Below, piece after piece: positions 6,649 through 14,379 of a stretch of 15,733 bases of DNA. The DNA comes from Glaciecola sp. UBA2563 (GTDB taxonomy: Bacteria > Pseudomonadota > Gammaproteobacteria > Enterobacterales > Alteromonadaceae). The stretch spans positions 1-15,733 of the forward strand of contig DDLV01000006.1 of assembly GCA_002340325.1 (NCBI GenBank). Reading direction: 5' to 3'. The first letter of the stretch is position 1, and each line of letters begins with the position of its first letter. Below the pieces are notes generated by a model. That model made no database searches, was not told the origin of the DNA, and was given only the letters and a program-made list of their open reading frames with translations. Both the position numbers and the translations under genes were made by a program.

Positions 6649-9084
6649 ATGTTTAAGAACTACCTCACTGTTGCATTACGCGCAATGGCAAAAAATAAGC
6701 TCTATGCCAGCATCAATATATTGGGATTGGCAATTGGTCTGAGTGTTTATCTGTTTGCGTCCATTTTGGCAGACTATGAGCGCAACCATGATACCAATTT
6801 TGCCAATCATGAGCGCACATATACTATCGGCTCTATCTTAAGTGACAAGGCATCCGTAGGTGTTCGTGAGCTCGATAACACTTATACCACCATGGGGCCA
6901 TTGATCGAGGCTGGTATGCCTGACGAGGTGGAACATGTTGCCCGATCTGTTAACCGACAGTATACGGTCTCAATTGGCGATAAACACTTTCACGAAGTTA
7001 TCAAGTTTGTTGACCCATCGTTCTTAAGCATATTTGATTTTGACCATATGGATGGTGACTCATCAGCGCTTGATGATCCAACAAGCATTGTCATTACAGA
7101 AGAGACAGCGAACAAATGGTTTGGAAGTACTGACGTTGTTGGACAACAAATCAGGTTTAATCACGAGCATGACTTTTTCATTCGCTCAGTAATAAAAGAT
7201 GTGCCGAGAAATACCCATTTTTATGGTTTGATAACGGGTACAGGTGTCGAAATTGTAGGCTCACTCGTCGGCTTGAATCGTATAGCAGACTGGAACCTAG
7301 AGGGGAACTGGAACAATTTAAACACCGGCAATCACATTTATGTAATGACTTATCAACCAGCAGACATTACTGCGTTGGAGCGCAAAGTCAATGCGATATT
7401 TGACAGTAATGTCGACGCTGAAATGAAAGAAAACTTTATGCGCAGCCTGACAGTCAGACCGCTGAAAGATACAACCGCTGCTATTTGGGACATGGTTGGC
7501 ATGCCAGTAATTGAAAGTGTTCAGCTATTGGGGCTGTTGGTATTAATCATTGCCATTGTAAACTACACCAATCTAGCTACCGCACAAAGCATGGGAAGAG
7601 CGCGTGAAGTAGGGCTACGAAAAACAATGGGTGCCAGCCGTCCGCAGTTAATGTCGCAGTTTCTTTTAGAGAGCGTTACAACTGCAGTATTTTCTATGAT
7701 CATTGCTGTCGCTATCTTAGAGGCGATCATTCCGGCGTTGAATGAAGTCACCAATAAAGTGGTTGAGCTTAACTATATTGCACTGATGCCGTGGCTTCTT
7801 ATCACAACGCTTGCCGTTGGACTTGTTGCAGGTGCATATCCGTCTGTATTGATCACAAAAACAGCCCCTATAACAGCGCTCAAAGACGGTCACAACAAGG
7901 GCTCCAAAGGCAATTTGTTCAGGTCAACGATGATAGGCATCCAGTTTATGCTGTCTATCTTTATGCTTGCGGTTGTTATGATTGTGTTTTTTCAAAATGA
8001 AAAAGTGCAGCAAAGCAGTAATATTTATCCTAAGGACGAAGTATTAGTTTTGGATCGCGCGGGTATTCAGTCGATACGTGATCGCCATGATGTCTTGAAA
8101 AATGAGTTGCTCAATATAGACGGCATCAGTCATGTATCGATGACCATGCAGGTACCTTTTGAACAAAGTAACTCTCAACGCCATGCGATGAAGGTAAAGG
8201 GCGACGAGGAGAACAAACAAGGCTTTAACCTAAATATAATTGACCATGACTATCTCGATATATTTGATATACCGCTTGTAGCAGGTCGTAATTTTGATAT
8301 GAATATAGGTGCCGATCAGGTACTTGATCCTGAGCGCAGACAAGCAAACGTTATCGTCAACGAGTTGTTCGTCAGCAATTTTAACCTCGGTTCTGCGCAG
8401 CAAGCGATTGGTAAATCAATATGGGGACCTGCCAGTGAAGATGCAGATGGATTTGAATACACCATTGTTGGCGTAATGGAAGACCAAAACCTTCAGGGGC
8501 TGCATAATGCGGTTAAACCTTGGTTATTCATGATTGATACACAAGGGCATAACAAAGTAGCCGTTCGCATTGAACAGGGCGCGCCTGCTAATACTGTGTC
8601 TGAAATTGAAAATGTATGGCAGCGTGTGATTCCTGACTATCCGGTAGAACAGCGCTTTCTGGATGAGGTATTTAATGATATCTATATTGTTTACAAGGCG
8701 CTAAATGGTGTCTTAGCAGGGTTTGCTGCGCTTGCATTGCTACTGGCACTCATTGGCTTGTTCGGCATGGCGGCATTTATGGCGCGGGGTAAAACCAGAG
8801 AAATCGGTATTAGAAAAGTATTGGGTGCATCGCTAAGTCAAATTATTCGACTTATCAGCTGGCAATTTTCAAAACCTGTTCTTTGGGCCACTATTATTGC
8901 ATTGCCGTTGGCGTATTTCGCATCGAGCACGTATCTACAGTTCTTTGCAGAGCGTATTGAGATCCAAGTGCCGATTATTTTACTAGCAGGCGTTGTAGCA
9001 ATCGTACTTGCATGGGCAATCATTGCATTCCACGCGCTGCGTGTAGCCAGAGCCAATCCAATTAATGCGCTTAGGTATGAATAG
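6649..9084 (+). CDS. ABC transporter permease with two MacB_PCD/FtsX units
   Basis: This 811-residue inner-membrane protein is the permease partner of the preceding ATPase. About eight membrane segments are visible: 21-42, 289-309, 342-364, 378-402, 425-447, 684-706, 743-763 and 775-796. The periplasmic domains at about 43-288 and 448-683 are MacB_PCD-like. The two halves are an internal duplication: each first FtsX helix is followed by a matching cytoplasmic coupling segment, GRAREVGLRKTMGAS (316-330) and GKTREIGIRKVLGAS (714-728). Classical MacB is about 650 residues with its ATPase fused and four membrane helices. This is instead the longer, duplicated type with a separate ATPase. Such permeases usually move substrates from the periplasmic side mechanically, as in peptide, lipid or antibiotic export. 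It is the last gene of the sigma54 operon, and a hairpin lies 40 bases after the stop codon. Confidence 0.92.
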   Translation: MFKNYLTVALRAMAKNKLYASINILGLAIGLSVYLFASILADYERNHDTNFANHERTYTIGSILSDKASVGVRELDNTYTTMGPLIEAGMPDEVEHVARSVNRQYTVSIGDKHFHEVIKFVDPSFLSIFDFDHMDGDSSALDDPTSIVITEETANKWFGSTDVVGQQIRFNHEHDFFIRSVIKDVPRNTHFYGLITGTGVEIVGSLVGLNRIADWNLEGNWNNLNTGNHIYVMTYQPADITALERKVNAIFDSNVDAEMKENFMRSLTVRPLKDTTAAIWDMVGMPVIESVQLLGLLVLIIAIVNYTNLATAQSMGRAREVGLRKTMGASRPQLMSQFLLESVTTAVFSMIIAVAILEAIIPALNEVTNKVVELNYIALMPWLLITTLAVGLVAGAYPSVLITKTAPITALKDGHNKGSKGNLFRSTMIGIQFMLSIFMLAVVMIVFFQNEKVQQSSNIYPKDEVLVLDRAGIQSIRDRHDVLKNELLNIDGISHVSMTMQVPFEQSNSQRHAMKVKGDEENKQGFNLNIIDHDYLDIFDIPLVAGRNFDMNIGADQVLDPERRQANVIVNELFVSNFNLGSAQQAIGKSIWGPASEDADGFEYTIVGVMEDQNLQGLHNAVKPWLFMIDTQGHNKVAVRIEQGAPANTVSEIENVWQRVIPDYPVEQRFLDEVFNDIYIVYKALNGVLAGFAALALLLALIGLFGMAAFMARGKTREIGIRKVLGASLSQIIRLISWQFSKPVLWATIIALPLAYFASSTYLQFFAERIEIQVPIILLAGVVAIVLAWAIIAFHALRVARANPINALRYE

Positions 9085-9124
9085 ACCCTAAAGATAAGTG
9101 CATTCGGATGGAAGTAAACTGATC

Positions 9125-9146
9125 AGCAATCGTGAAAGCGATTGCT
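9125..9146 (+). terminator. Hairpin terminator candidate after the ABC operon
   Basis: AGCAATCG and CGATTGCT form a perfect 8-bp stem around the 6-base loop TGAAAG, 40 bases after the permease stop codon. The following bases (AATACTACTTTT) contain only a short, interrupted T-run, so termination efficiency is uncertain. Confidence 0.5.
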
Positions 9147-9159
9147 AATACTACTTTTC

Positions 9160-9199
9160 GTCATTCCAAACTGATGTCATTCCAAACTTGATTTGGAAT
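9160..9199. repeat. REP-like palindrome with tandemly duplicated arm
   Basis: GTCATTCCAAACT occurs at 9160-9172 and again at 9176-9188, a period of 16. The second copy forms a hairpin, ATTCCAAA/TTTGGAAT (9179-9186 with 9192-9199), around the loop CTTGA. The TCATTCC...GGAATCC form resembles dispersed extragenic palindromes common in proteobacterial genomes. It marks the boundary between the exporter operon and the toxin-antitoxin pair. Confidence 0.55.
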
Positions 9200-9278
9200 C
9201 CCCAAAAAAGCGCACTTTCACCATGAATAGACAGTAGAACATTAGAATCATCAATAATGCAAAAGTAGTGCAACAATG

Positions 9279-9311
9279 TTGGTCAACAAATAAGGTTGTG
9301 GTACGATATCG
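9279..9311 (+). promoter_or_regulatory. Candidate toxin-antitoxin promoter and operator
   Basis: TTGGTC (9279-9284) and TACGAT (9302-9307) are 17 bases apart and lie upstream of the antitoxin start. The 8-bp palindrome CGATATCG (9304-9311) overlaps the -10 box, where an autorepressing antitoxin would be expected to bind. Neither box matches the consensus strongly. Confidence 0.35.
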
Positions 9312-9334
9312 CAATAAACCGATTAAGGGGACGC

Positions 9335-9589
9335 ATGATGGACTCAATGAATATTGCGGAATTAAAGGCGCACTTGTCTGAAGTTTTATCAAAAGTTAAT
9401 GAAACAGGTGATGAAGTAACTATCGCAAAATATGGTAAACCAATTGCCAAAATAATTCCGTTTACCGAAGGGGGCAGTGAACGAAAGCTAGGATTTGCCA
9501 AACATCTCTTGGTAACTACTACATCTGCTACACAAGCACAAGTTGATGCTCCAATCGATACTGAAACACTAAAGAGCTTTTATAAGTGA
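9335..9589 (+). CDS. Phd/YefM-family antitoxin
   Basis: This 84-residue protein has the Phd/YefM pattern. An N-terminal DNA-binding part carries the typical MNIAELKAHLSEVLSKV stretch, then an EVTIAKYGKPIAKIIPF strand-turn motif. A divergent tail (about 50-84) is likely to wrap around the toxin. Such antitoxins neutralise the partner nuclease and repress their own operon. AAGGGG at 9325-9330 precedes two adjacent ATGs (9335 and 9338) by 4 and 7 bases, and either may be used. The open frame continues upstream to 9296 without a ribosome binding site. The stop codon overlaps the toxin start (GTGA), so the two proteins are translationally coupled. The module sits just after the ABC operon, beyond a terminator-like hairpin and a REP-like repeat. 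Confidence 0.88.
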   Translation: MMDSMNIAELKAHLSEVLSKVNETGDEVTIAKYGKPIAKIIPFTEGGSERKLGFAKHLLVTTTSATQAQVDAPIDTETLKSFYK

Positions 9590-9969
9590 AAATATTGCTA
9601 GATAGTTGTGCTTTTATCGACTTAGCTGTAGATGCCTACTCATTAACCGACATTGCTAAGACCAGTTATCAAAAGCACGATATATTTTTTAGCGTCGCTT
9701 CAGTGTGGGAATTAGGGCTCAAAAAATCTATTGGTAAACTAGATTTTGATATTTCTAAAGCGGTTGACTTGCTTCCTGAAAATGGAATAAGAGTAGTCGA
9801 CATTACACTTCCCATAACTCTGTTAGTCAATGAGTTGCCTTATCATCATAAAGACCCTTTTGACCGAATCATAATCGCAACCGCAAAAATAAATAAAATG
9901 ACCATAATGACATCTGATACTGTTTTTGAGGATTATGGTCTAGACGTCATTCCCTCAAGAATCACTTAG
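9586..9969 (+). CDS. vapC: PIN-domain toxin ribonuclease (VapC-like)
   Basis: This 127-residue protein is a single PIN domain, the metal-dependent ribonuclease fold of VapC-type toxins. Candidate metal-binding acids are Asp6 in LLDSCAFIDL, Glu42 in SVWELGLKK, Asp90/Asp93 in HHKDPFDR, and Asp111 in MTSD. The WELGLKK and HHKDPFDRIIIATA segments place it in the COG3744-like group usually paired with Phd/YefM antitoxins, as seen here. It starts with GTG, overlapping the antitoxin stop codon by 4 bases; low initiation efficiency from GTG would favour antitoxin excess. All expected catalytic acids are present, so it looks intact. The RNA target cannot be predicted. Confidence 0.88.
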   Translation: MKILLDSCAFIDLAVDAYSLTDIAKTSYQKHDIFFSVASVWELGLKKSIGKLDFDISKAVDLLPENGIRVVDITLPITLLVNELPYHHKDPFDRIIIATAKINKMTIMTSDTVFEDYGLDVIPSRIT

Positions 9970-9972
9970 CTT

Positions 9973-10104
9973 TCAATAGAGCTTCAGCATTGCTATCGTT
10001 ATTTTCTCTTGAATTTGATTTAAATGTTGAAGTAAACGCAAATTGGGCTTATCTCCGCTTTTCTCGTATTGCCAATATTGTCTTCTAAAATAGTTTGCAC
10101 ATTT
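9973..10104 (-). pseudogene. Minus-strand coding remnant, possibly the end of an XRE-type HTH protein
   Basis: Between the toxin and the flavoprotein gene the minus strand has a 43-codon open stretch ending in TGA at 9973-9975. Its residues look protein-like: RRQYWQYEKSGDKPN, then NLRLLQHLNQI, and a C-terminal KLY. The pattern YWQYEKSGDKPN followed by a Leu-rich helix recalls the last helices of XRE-type helix-turn-helix domains; this is inference from pattern only. There is no ATG, and a stop codon lies immediately upstream at 10105-10107, so it cannot be an intact gene unless it starts at a non-standard codon. It is most likely the C-terminal end of a gene lost when this patch was rearranged. 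Confidence 0.35.
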
Positions 10105-10120
10105 TCACTTATTGAATGAT

Positions 10121-10771
10121 ATGAAACCGCTTCAGATTGAATTGTCAGATAAATTAAAAGAACCATTGGCACCCTGGCGCCAATCGCTTGCTGGGGCATT
10201 GCATCGTGATAGAGCTAAAGCGCATAGCCGCTACTTGCAAGTAGCGTCGCTAGATGCTTCAGGGTTTCCGAGTAACAGGACGCTAGTGTTTCGCGGCTTT
10301 ATTGAAAATACGAACCTGTTCACGATGGTGACTGACAGGCGCAGCGCCAAACTCACACACAATGTTGAAAAAGTACATGAGGATTACGGTGGTGCAATGA
10401 CACAACCAGTAGCTATTGCTTGGTATCTAACAGAAAGTCGAGAACAGTTTCGGTTTACAGGTACGTTGATAGCCATTGAAGAACAAAATGATCAACGCTC
10501 GCTGCGAGAAGTAAGAAATACCTTATGGAACAGATTGTCAGATGACGCGAAGACGCCGTTTTGGGGGGCTGCACCTGGAGCACCATTGCCAAACCAGCCG
10601 AATAACGATGTTGAGGCAAGGCATGTTATGACAAGTACCCCCAAGGATTTTGTTGCGTTAATGTGCAAAGTGACAACATGCGACCATCTTGCACTGAGGC
10701 CGACGCCTCAAGAACGAGAAAAACATTGGATTGAGAATGGCGTTTGGTGTAGCCAGATGCTTACCCCTTGA
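10121..10771 (+). CDS. Alr4036-type pyridoxamine 5'-phosphate oxidase-like FMN-binding protein
   Basis: This 216-residue protein has the split-barrel FMN-binding fold of the Alr4036/PNPOx-like family. Supporting segments are APWRQSLAGALHRDRAKAHSRYLQVASLD (spanning 17-45), the NRTLVFRGF strand (52-60), TDRRSAKL (71-78), WYLTESREQFRFTGTL (101-116) and the C-terminal LALRPTPQEREKHW. The exact reaction in this family is unsettled; it is not demonstrated to be the PdxH enzyme. The first ATG (10121) was chosen; a TTG at 10112 would add three residues, and neither has a clear Shine-Dalgarno. Only 66 bases separate it from the DASH cryptochrome gene, so the two are probably co-transcribed. Such neighbours are plausible because both bind flavin. 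Confidence 0.85.
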   Translation: MKPLQIELSDKLKEPLAPWRQSLAGALHRDRAKAHSRYLQVASLDASGFPSNRTLVFRGFIENTNLFTMVTDRRSAKLTHNVEKVHEDYGGAMTQPVAIAWYLTESREQFRFTGTLIAIEEQNDQRSLREVRNTLWNRLSDDAKTPFWGAAPGAPLPNQPNNDVEARHVMTSTPKDFVALMCKVTTCDHLALRPTPQEREKHWIENGVWCSQMLTP

Positions 10772-10837
10772 AACTTGACAATACATTACACGACCAATCC
10801 GTCTTAAATACGCCTCAGGTTACGGAGTAGAGATACG

Positions 10838-12193
10838 ATGCAAAAGAATAAGGGTTTATATTGGTTCAGACATGATTTACGCGTCACAGATAACGCTTCG
10901 CTCAACTCGCTGGCGAGAAACGTAGAATCGTTATTGTGTATTTTTGTCGTTGATCCAAGATGGTTTAAACCTTCTCATTATCAATCTGCACACATGGGCA
11001 AGCATCGCTGGCGTTTTTTGTTAGAGTCTTTGCAAAACCTCGATGAACAGCTCAAAGAAAGAGGGCAAGCGCTGGTTGTAGATTACGGTGAGCCTGTTTC
11101 TGTGATTGCAGATTATATTGAGAAACACCAGATAAAGCATATCGCTTGTAATTTTCATAGTGGTGTTTATGAAAGACAACAGTGGCAGCGTATTCAAATT
11201 CAATTCCCGCAAGTTGAAGCCGCTACGGGAGAAGGCCACAGCTTGTTCTTCAACAGTCAGCTACCTGTTCCGCTTAAGGATTTACCCGATACCTTTACGC
11301 CTTTTCGAAAGAAGGTTGAAGATATCTCAATTGATAGGCCAATGCAGGCGATGGATGTGTTTCCGTCAGTACTTGGTGAAACGATAAAGCAATGGCCTGA
11401 AACTATATCTAAAATTGGGCATGATCTTGAATCTGCGAATAATCAATCGACTGATTACCCACGCCTTAAAGGAGGTGCTGACGCGGCTAGAGCTCAGCTA
11501 GATTATTACCTTTTTGAGTCTGATAACATCACATCCTATAAACAAACGCGTAATGGTCTAGACGGATGGGACTTCTCAAGTAAATTATCGGCTTGGCTAG
11601 CAAATGGCAGCATCTCCTCTAAGCAGGTTTTTCACGAAATCAAACGATATGAATCAGAACGAACATCAAATGAGTCTACGTATTGGCTGTACTTTGAGTT
11701 GTTATGGCGAGAGTATTTTTACTGGTATGCACTTAAACATGATAGTCAGCTGTTTAAGATTGAAGGGGTGAGACACAAAAAACCATTAACCACGTTTGCA
11801 CCGCAGAGATTTGCAAAATGGTGCAGCGGGAACACGCCGTATCCAATTGTGAATGCTTGCATGAACCAGCTAAACGCAACTGGCTTTATGTCAAATCGTG
11901 GTAGGCAGCTCGTTGCTAGCTGCTTAGTGCATGAACTTAGTATCGATTGGCGATATGGCGCGGCGTATTTCGAGCAGCAGCTGGTTGATTTTGATGTGGG
12001 TTCCAACTGGGGAAACTGGCAGTATCTGGCTGGCGTTGGAGCTGATCCTAGAGGGCACCGCCAGTTTAATCTGGAAAAACAAACGCAAATGTATGACCCG
12101 AACGGAACCTTTATTTCAAAGTGGAATGGCGCATCTCATTCAGGACCTCTGGACGATGTGGATTATGCGGACTGGCCCATCAGTTGGCAGTAG
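10838..12193 (+). CDS. cry: DASH-family cryptochrome / deoxyribodipyrimidine photolyase
   Basis: This 451-residue flavoprotein should use blue light and FAD to repair pyrimidine dimers, mainly in single-stranded DNA, or act as a light sensor. The N-terminal photolyase alpha/beta domain begins GLYWFRHDLRVTDNASL (6-22) and extends to about residue 135. The helical FAD-binding domain contains YPRLKGGADAA (207-217), SYKQTRNGLDGWDFSSKLS (233-251), SAWLANGSIS (251-260), YWLYFELLWREYF (282-294), TGFMSNRGRQLVASCL (348-363) and SNWGNWQYLAGVGADPRG (389-406). The TRNGLDGWDFSSK and GNWQYLAGVG forms are characteristic of the DASH subfamily. Length is typical, with no long C-terminal extension. GGAG at 10822-10825 precedes the ATG by 12 bases. 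It is the second gene of a probable pair with the FMN-binding protein. Confidence 0.93.
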   Translation: MQKNKGLYWFRHDLRVTDNASLNSLARNVESLLCIFVVDPRWFKPSHYQSAHMGKHRWRFLLESLQNLDEQLKERGQALVVDYGEPVSVIADYIEKHQIKHIACNFHSGVYERQQWQRIQIQFPQVEAATGEGHSLFFNSQLPVPLKDLPDTFTPFRKKVEDISIDRPMQAMDVFPSVLGETIKQWPETISKIGHDLESANNQSTDYPRLKGGADAARAQLDYYLFESDNITSYKQTRNGLDGWDFSSKLSAWLANGSISSKQVFHEIKRYESERTSNESTYWLYFELLWREYFYWYALKHDSQLFKIEGVRHKKPLTTFAPQRFAKWCSGNTPYPIVNACMNQLNATGFMSNRGRQLVASCLVHELSIDWRYGAAYFEQQLVDFDVGSNWGNWQYLAGVGADPRGHRQFNLEKQTQMYDPNGTFISKWNGASHSGPLDDVDYADWPISWQ

Positions 12194-12266
12194 CTAAAGA
12201 GTGTCTCGTTTCCATGCGGTTTGACTATACTTAACATAATAGATCTAGAGGCCATAAAAACAGGAA

Positions 12267-12452
12267 TATACGTTTAGGTAAGTTTGAAAAAAGCGTTTGT
12301 TATGCGAGATAGGCCATAATAAAGTGTCAAAAAACAAGGATGTTTTTTGTCAAGCGCCACATCCACTTCGTGTCGAGGAGTGTGCTCGCAGCGTCTTTAT
12401 TATGGCCTATCTCGCGTGACATAGAGCGATTTCTATCTTACCTAAACGTATA
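12267..12452. repeat. 186-bp nested palindromic element (MITE-like or structured RNA)
   Basis: The element lies in the 300-base gap between the cryptochrome and HugZ-like genes. Outer arms of 16 bases (12267-12282 and 12437-12452, starting TATACGTTTAGGTAAG) are perfectly complementary. Inner arms of 21 bases (12304-12324 and 12395-12415) are also perfect, with partly paired sequence between. The 70-base apex holds a 9-bp stem with loop AGGA (CAAAAAACA/TGTTTTTTG, 12328-12349), a CAC/GTG mini-hairpin at 12364-12372, and CGAG/CTCG at 12374-12388. The termini read TATACG...CGTATA, compatible with a TA-flanked miniature inverted-repeat element. No coding frame fits. It may also terminate cryptochrome transcription. 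The rest of the gap (12194-12266 and 12453-12493) shows only AT-rich leader sequence; a TATACT at 12226 may be a -10 box. Confidence 0.8.
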
Positions 12453-12493
12453 CTCTTGTCTTTAAGGCTTTGTAAGTTTCATGGAGTAAAGAG

Positions 12494-13234
12494 ATGGATG
12501 ATAAAAAGCGAAGCCACATTGCTGAGGGAAGAAGGCTCTTAAGGCGACAACACAGCGGTGTGTTAAGCACGATAAGTCGTTCAGAAAAAGGCTTCCCTTT
12601 TGGTTCAATTATGCCGTTCATGATGACCGAAGATGGCAACTTACTAATATATGCATCAGATCTTGCGCAACATACCAGAAATATCTCGGCAGATAATAAA
12701 GTCAGCCTGTGTGTCTATGATGCGACGCAATCTGATAGTCAAGCAAGTGCAAGAGTAACGGTGTTAGCTACCGCAGCGCTTTGCGAATTGGATGAATCGA
12801 CTAAGGCGCAGTACTTCCATCTTTTCCCGCAAGCAACTATGTACCAGGCATTACCTGATTTTAGGTTTTACCAACTCACCGCGACGAAAATTAGATACAT
12901 TGGTGGATTTGGTGATATTTACTGGTTTTCAAAAGAAGAGTGGGGCGCATTTCCAAACATCACTGACCAGACAGCTGGAATAATAGCGCACATGCATGAA
13001 GATCATATGGATGCGCTCGTATTAATGTGCCAACAACAGGTGGGAATTGATGCTGGTGAAGAGGATATCCAAATGGAAAGTTGTTTTGCAGAGGGCTTTC
13101 ATATTAGTGTCAAAAAAGATGAAGATAAACTCATCTTTTTTCTGCCCTTTGAAGATGTGATAAGCGACAAATATTCAGTGAGAGCGGCTATGGTCGCGTT
13201 AACTAAAAAAAGCAGAATGCTGGTTGAACAATGA
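12494..13234 (+). CDS. hugZ: HugZ-like heme/FMN-fold protein with DUF2470 domain
   Basis: This 246-residue protein has an N-terminal pyridoxamine-oxidase-like split barrel (about 8-150). It contains SGVLSTISRSEKGFPFGSIMPF (21-42), ISADNKVSLCVYD and RYIGGFGDIYWF (134-145). A C-terminal DUF2470 domain (about 160-240) is marked by IIAHMHEDHMDALV (163-176). This two-domain layout and the IGGFG motif are typical of HugZ-family proteins, some of which bind and degrade heme for iron supply. His165, His167 and His170 are candidate ligands, but the C-terminal heme-ligand histidine reported for Helicobacter HugZ is not obvious here. GGAG lies 7 bases before the ATG. The stop codon overlaps the start of the RND adaptor gene (ATGA), so it begins a three-gene operon. 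A heme link for the whole operon is an inference. Confidence 0.85.
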   Translation: MDDKKRSHIAEGRRLLRRQHSGVLSTISRSEKGFPFGSIMPFMMTEDGNLLIYASDLAQHTRNISADNKVSLCVYDATQSDSQASARVTVLATAALCELDESTKAQYFHLFPQATMYQALPDFRFYQLTATKIRYIGGFGDIYWFSKEEWGAFPNITDQTAGIIAHMHEDHMDALVLMCQQQVGIDAGEEDIQMESCFAEGFHISVKKDEDKLIFFLPFEDVISDKYSVRAAMVALTKKSRMLVEQ

Positions 13235-14379
13235 CAGTAAACAATCCTCTAAAAAAATTAATACGTGTCCCAGAATTATTTATGGTTAAGCTATCGAAGC
13301 GACGTAAAACATTTATGATAACTATGCGCTGTTCACTTATTTTTATTGTGCTTCTGCACGCTAACGCATTTGCGCAAAACATCATCGAAGTAGATGTCTT
13401 TATTCCCGAGTCTGCACAAAATGCCAATCAAACTATCTTTTTGACAGGTACGGTTGAAGCGGAGCAGCATGCCAATCTGGCAGTACTTGAAGCTGGCGTG
13501 GTTAAACAGCTATTTGTTGAAGTCGGTGATAATGTCACAGCCGGTCAGAAGTTGATGACATTGGATGCTACGCTTGCAAATTTGACACTTTCTGAAGCAA
13601 CAGCGGCGCTTTCAGCTGCGCAGGTGGCGCGGGATGAGGCGCAGCGACTGTATGAGGAAGTGTTAGCGCTATCAAAAAAACAAGTGGTCGCGCAAACCCT
13701 TATTGCTGAGAGAAATGCCGCACTTGCCGCGGCTGAGGCTGCGCTGATTCAACAGGGTGCAAACGTAGAACTGCGCAAAGAGGTACTGAATCGGCATACC
13801 CTCTATGCGCCGTTTGCCGGAGTGATTGCACAACGTCATGCAGATTTAGGTGAGTGGGTGACACAGCAAACGCCGGTTTACACATTGATTGAACAAAACA
13901 ATTTACGTTTGTCAGTTGCCATCCCGCAAGAATACTATGGTTTACTGTCTGGCAAAGCAGTCTCAGCAAAGGTGCAGCCAGACTTTCAAAACGCTGACAC
14001 AGTCTATGCGCAATTAGACCGGCTCGTTGCAGTGACTGACAATCAAAGCCGCACTTTGACTGGCCATATCTATCTTCCCGATGACACGACATTGCTGGCG
14101 GGTATGTCTGCTAGTGCGCAAATCGTATTACCTAATCAATCTGCCGACATCGTCTGGCTACCGCGCACTGCATTAAAAGTACACCCAGACGGAGGGAGCA
14201 GCGTGTTTGTGGTAAAAGACAACACCGCAAGGCGAGTGTTAGTTGAGGTTGTTGATCAAAACACAGATCAAATTGCTGTGAAGAACACGTCGGCCGATCA
14301 GGTATTTGTTGCCAGTGGCGTTGAACTGCTCAAAGATGGTGATTCTCTTCAAGTTAACAAGCCACAAGAGGCATTGTAA
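13231..14379 (+). CDS. RND efflux periplasmic adaptor (membrane fusion protein)
   Basis: This 382-residue adaptor should connect the RND pump encoded next to an outer-membrane channel. A signal-type hydrophobic segment lies at about 33-48 (ending ANAFAQ), followed by a lipoyl half-domain (about 82-112, VLEAGVVKQLFVEVGDNVTAGQ). Next come an Ala-rich alpha-hairpin (about 113-188), the second lipoyl half (YAPFAGVIAQRHADLGEWV, 192-210) and beta-barrel plus membrane-proximal domains. The first ATG overlaps the HugZ-like stop codon by 4 bases and implies coupling. It gives an unusually long N-terminal region before the signal segment; ATGs at 13315 or 13324 would give a more typical signal peptide, so the true start is uncertain. 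The stop codon overlaps the pump start (TAATG). No outer-membrane channel gene is in the window. The substrate is unknown. Confidence 0.9.
   Translation: MTVNNPLKKLIRVPELFMVKLSKRRKTFMITMRCSLIFIVLLHANAFAQNIIEVDVFIPESAQNANQTIFLTGTVEAEQHANLAVLEAGVVKQLFVEVGDNVTAGQKLMTLDATLANLTLSEATAALSAAQVARDEAQRLYEEVLALSKKQVVAQTLIAERNAALAAAEAALIQQGANVELRKEVLNRHTLYAPFAGVIAQRHADLGEWVTQQTPVYTLIEQNNLRLSVAIPQEYYGLLSGKAVSAKVQPDFQNADTVYAQLDRLVAVTDNQSRTLTGHIYLPDDTTLLAGMSASAQIVLPNQSADIVWLPRTALKVHPDGGSSVFVVKDNTARRVLVEVVDQNTDQIAVKNTSADQVFVASGVELLKDGDSLQVNKPQEAL

Noticed and set aside
10775..10780. Perfect TTGACA before the cryptochrome gene as its own promoter
   Set aside because: No acceptable -10 box occurs 16-18 bases downstream; the nearest AT-rich hexamers are at 21-23 bases.
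12267..12452. The nested palindrome as an integron attC site
   Set aside because: The terminal arms do not match RYYYAAC/GTTRRRY, the pairing is too perfect, and there is no integrase gene or cassette array.
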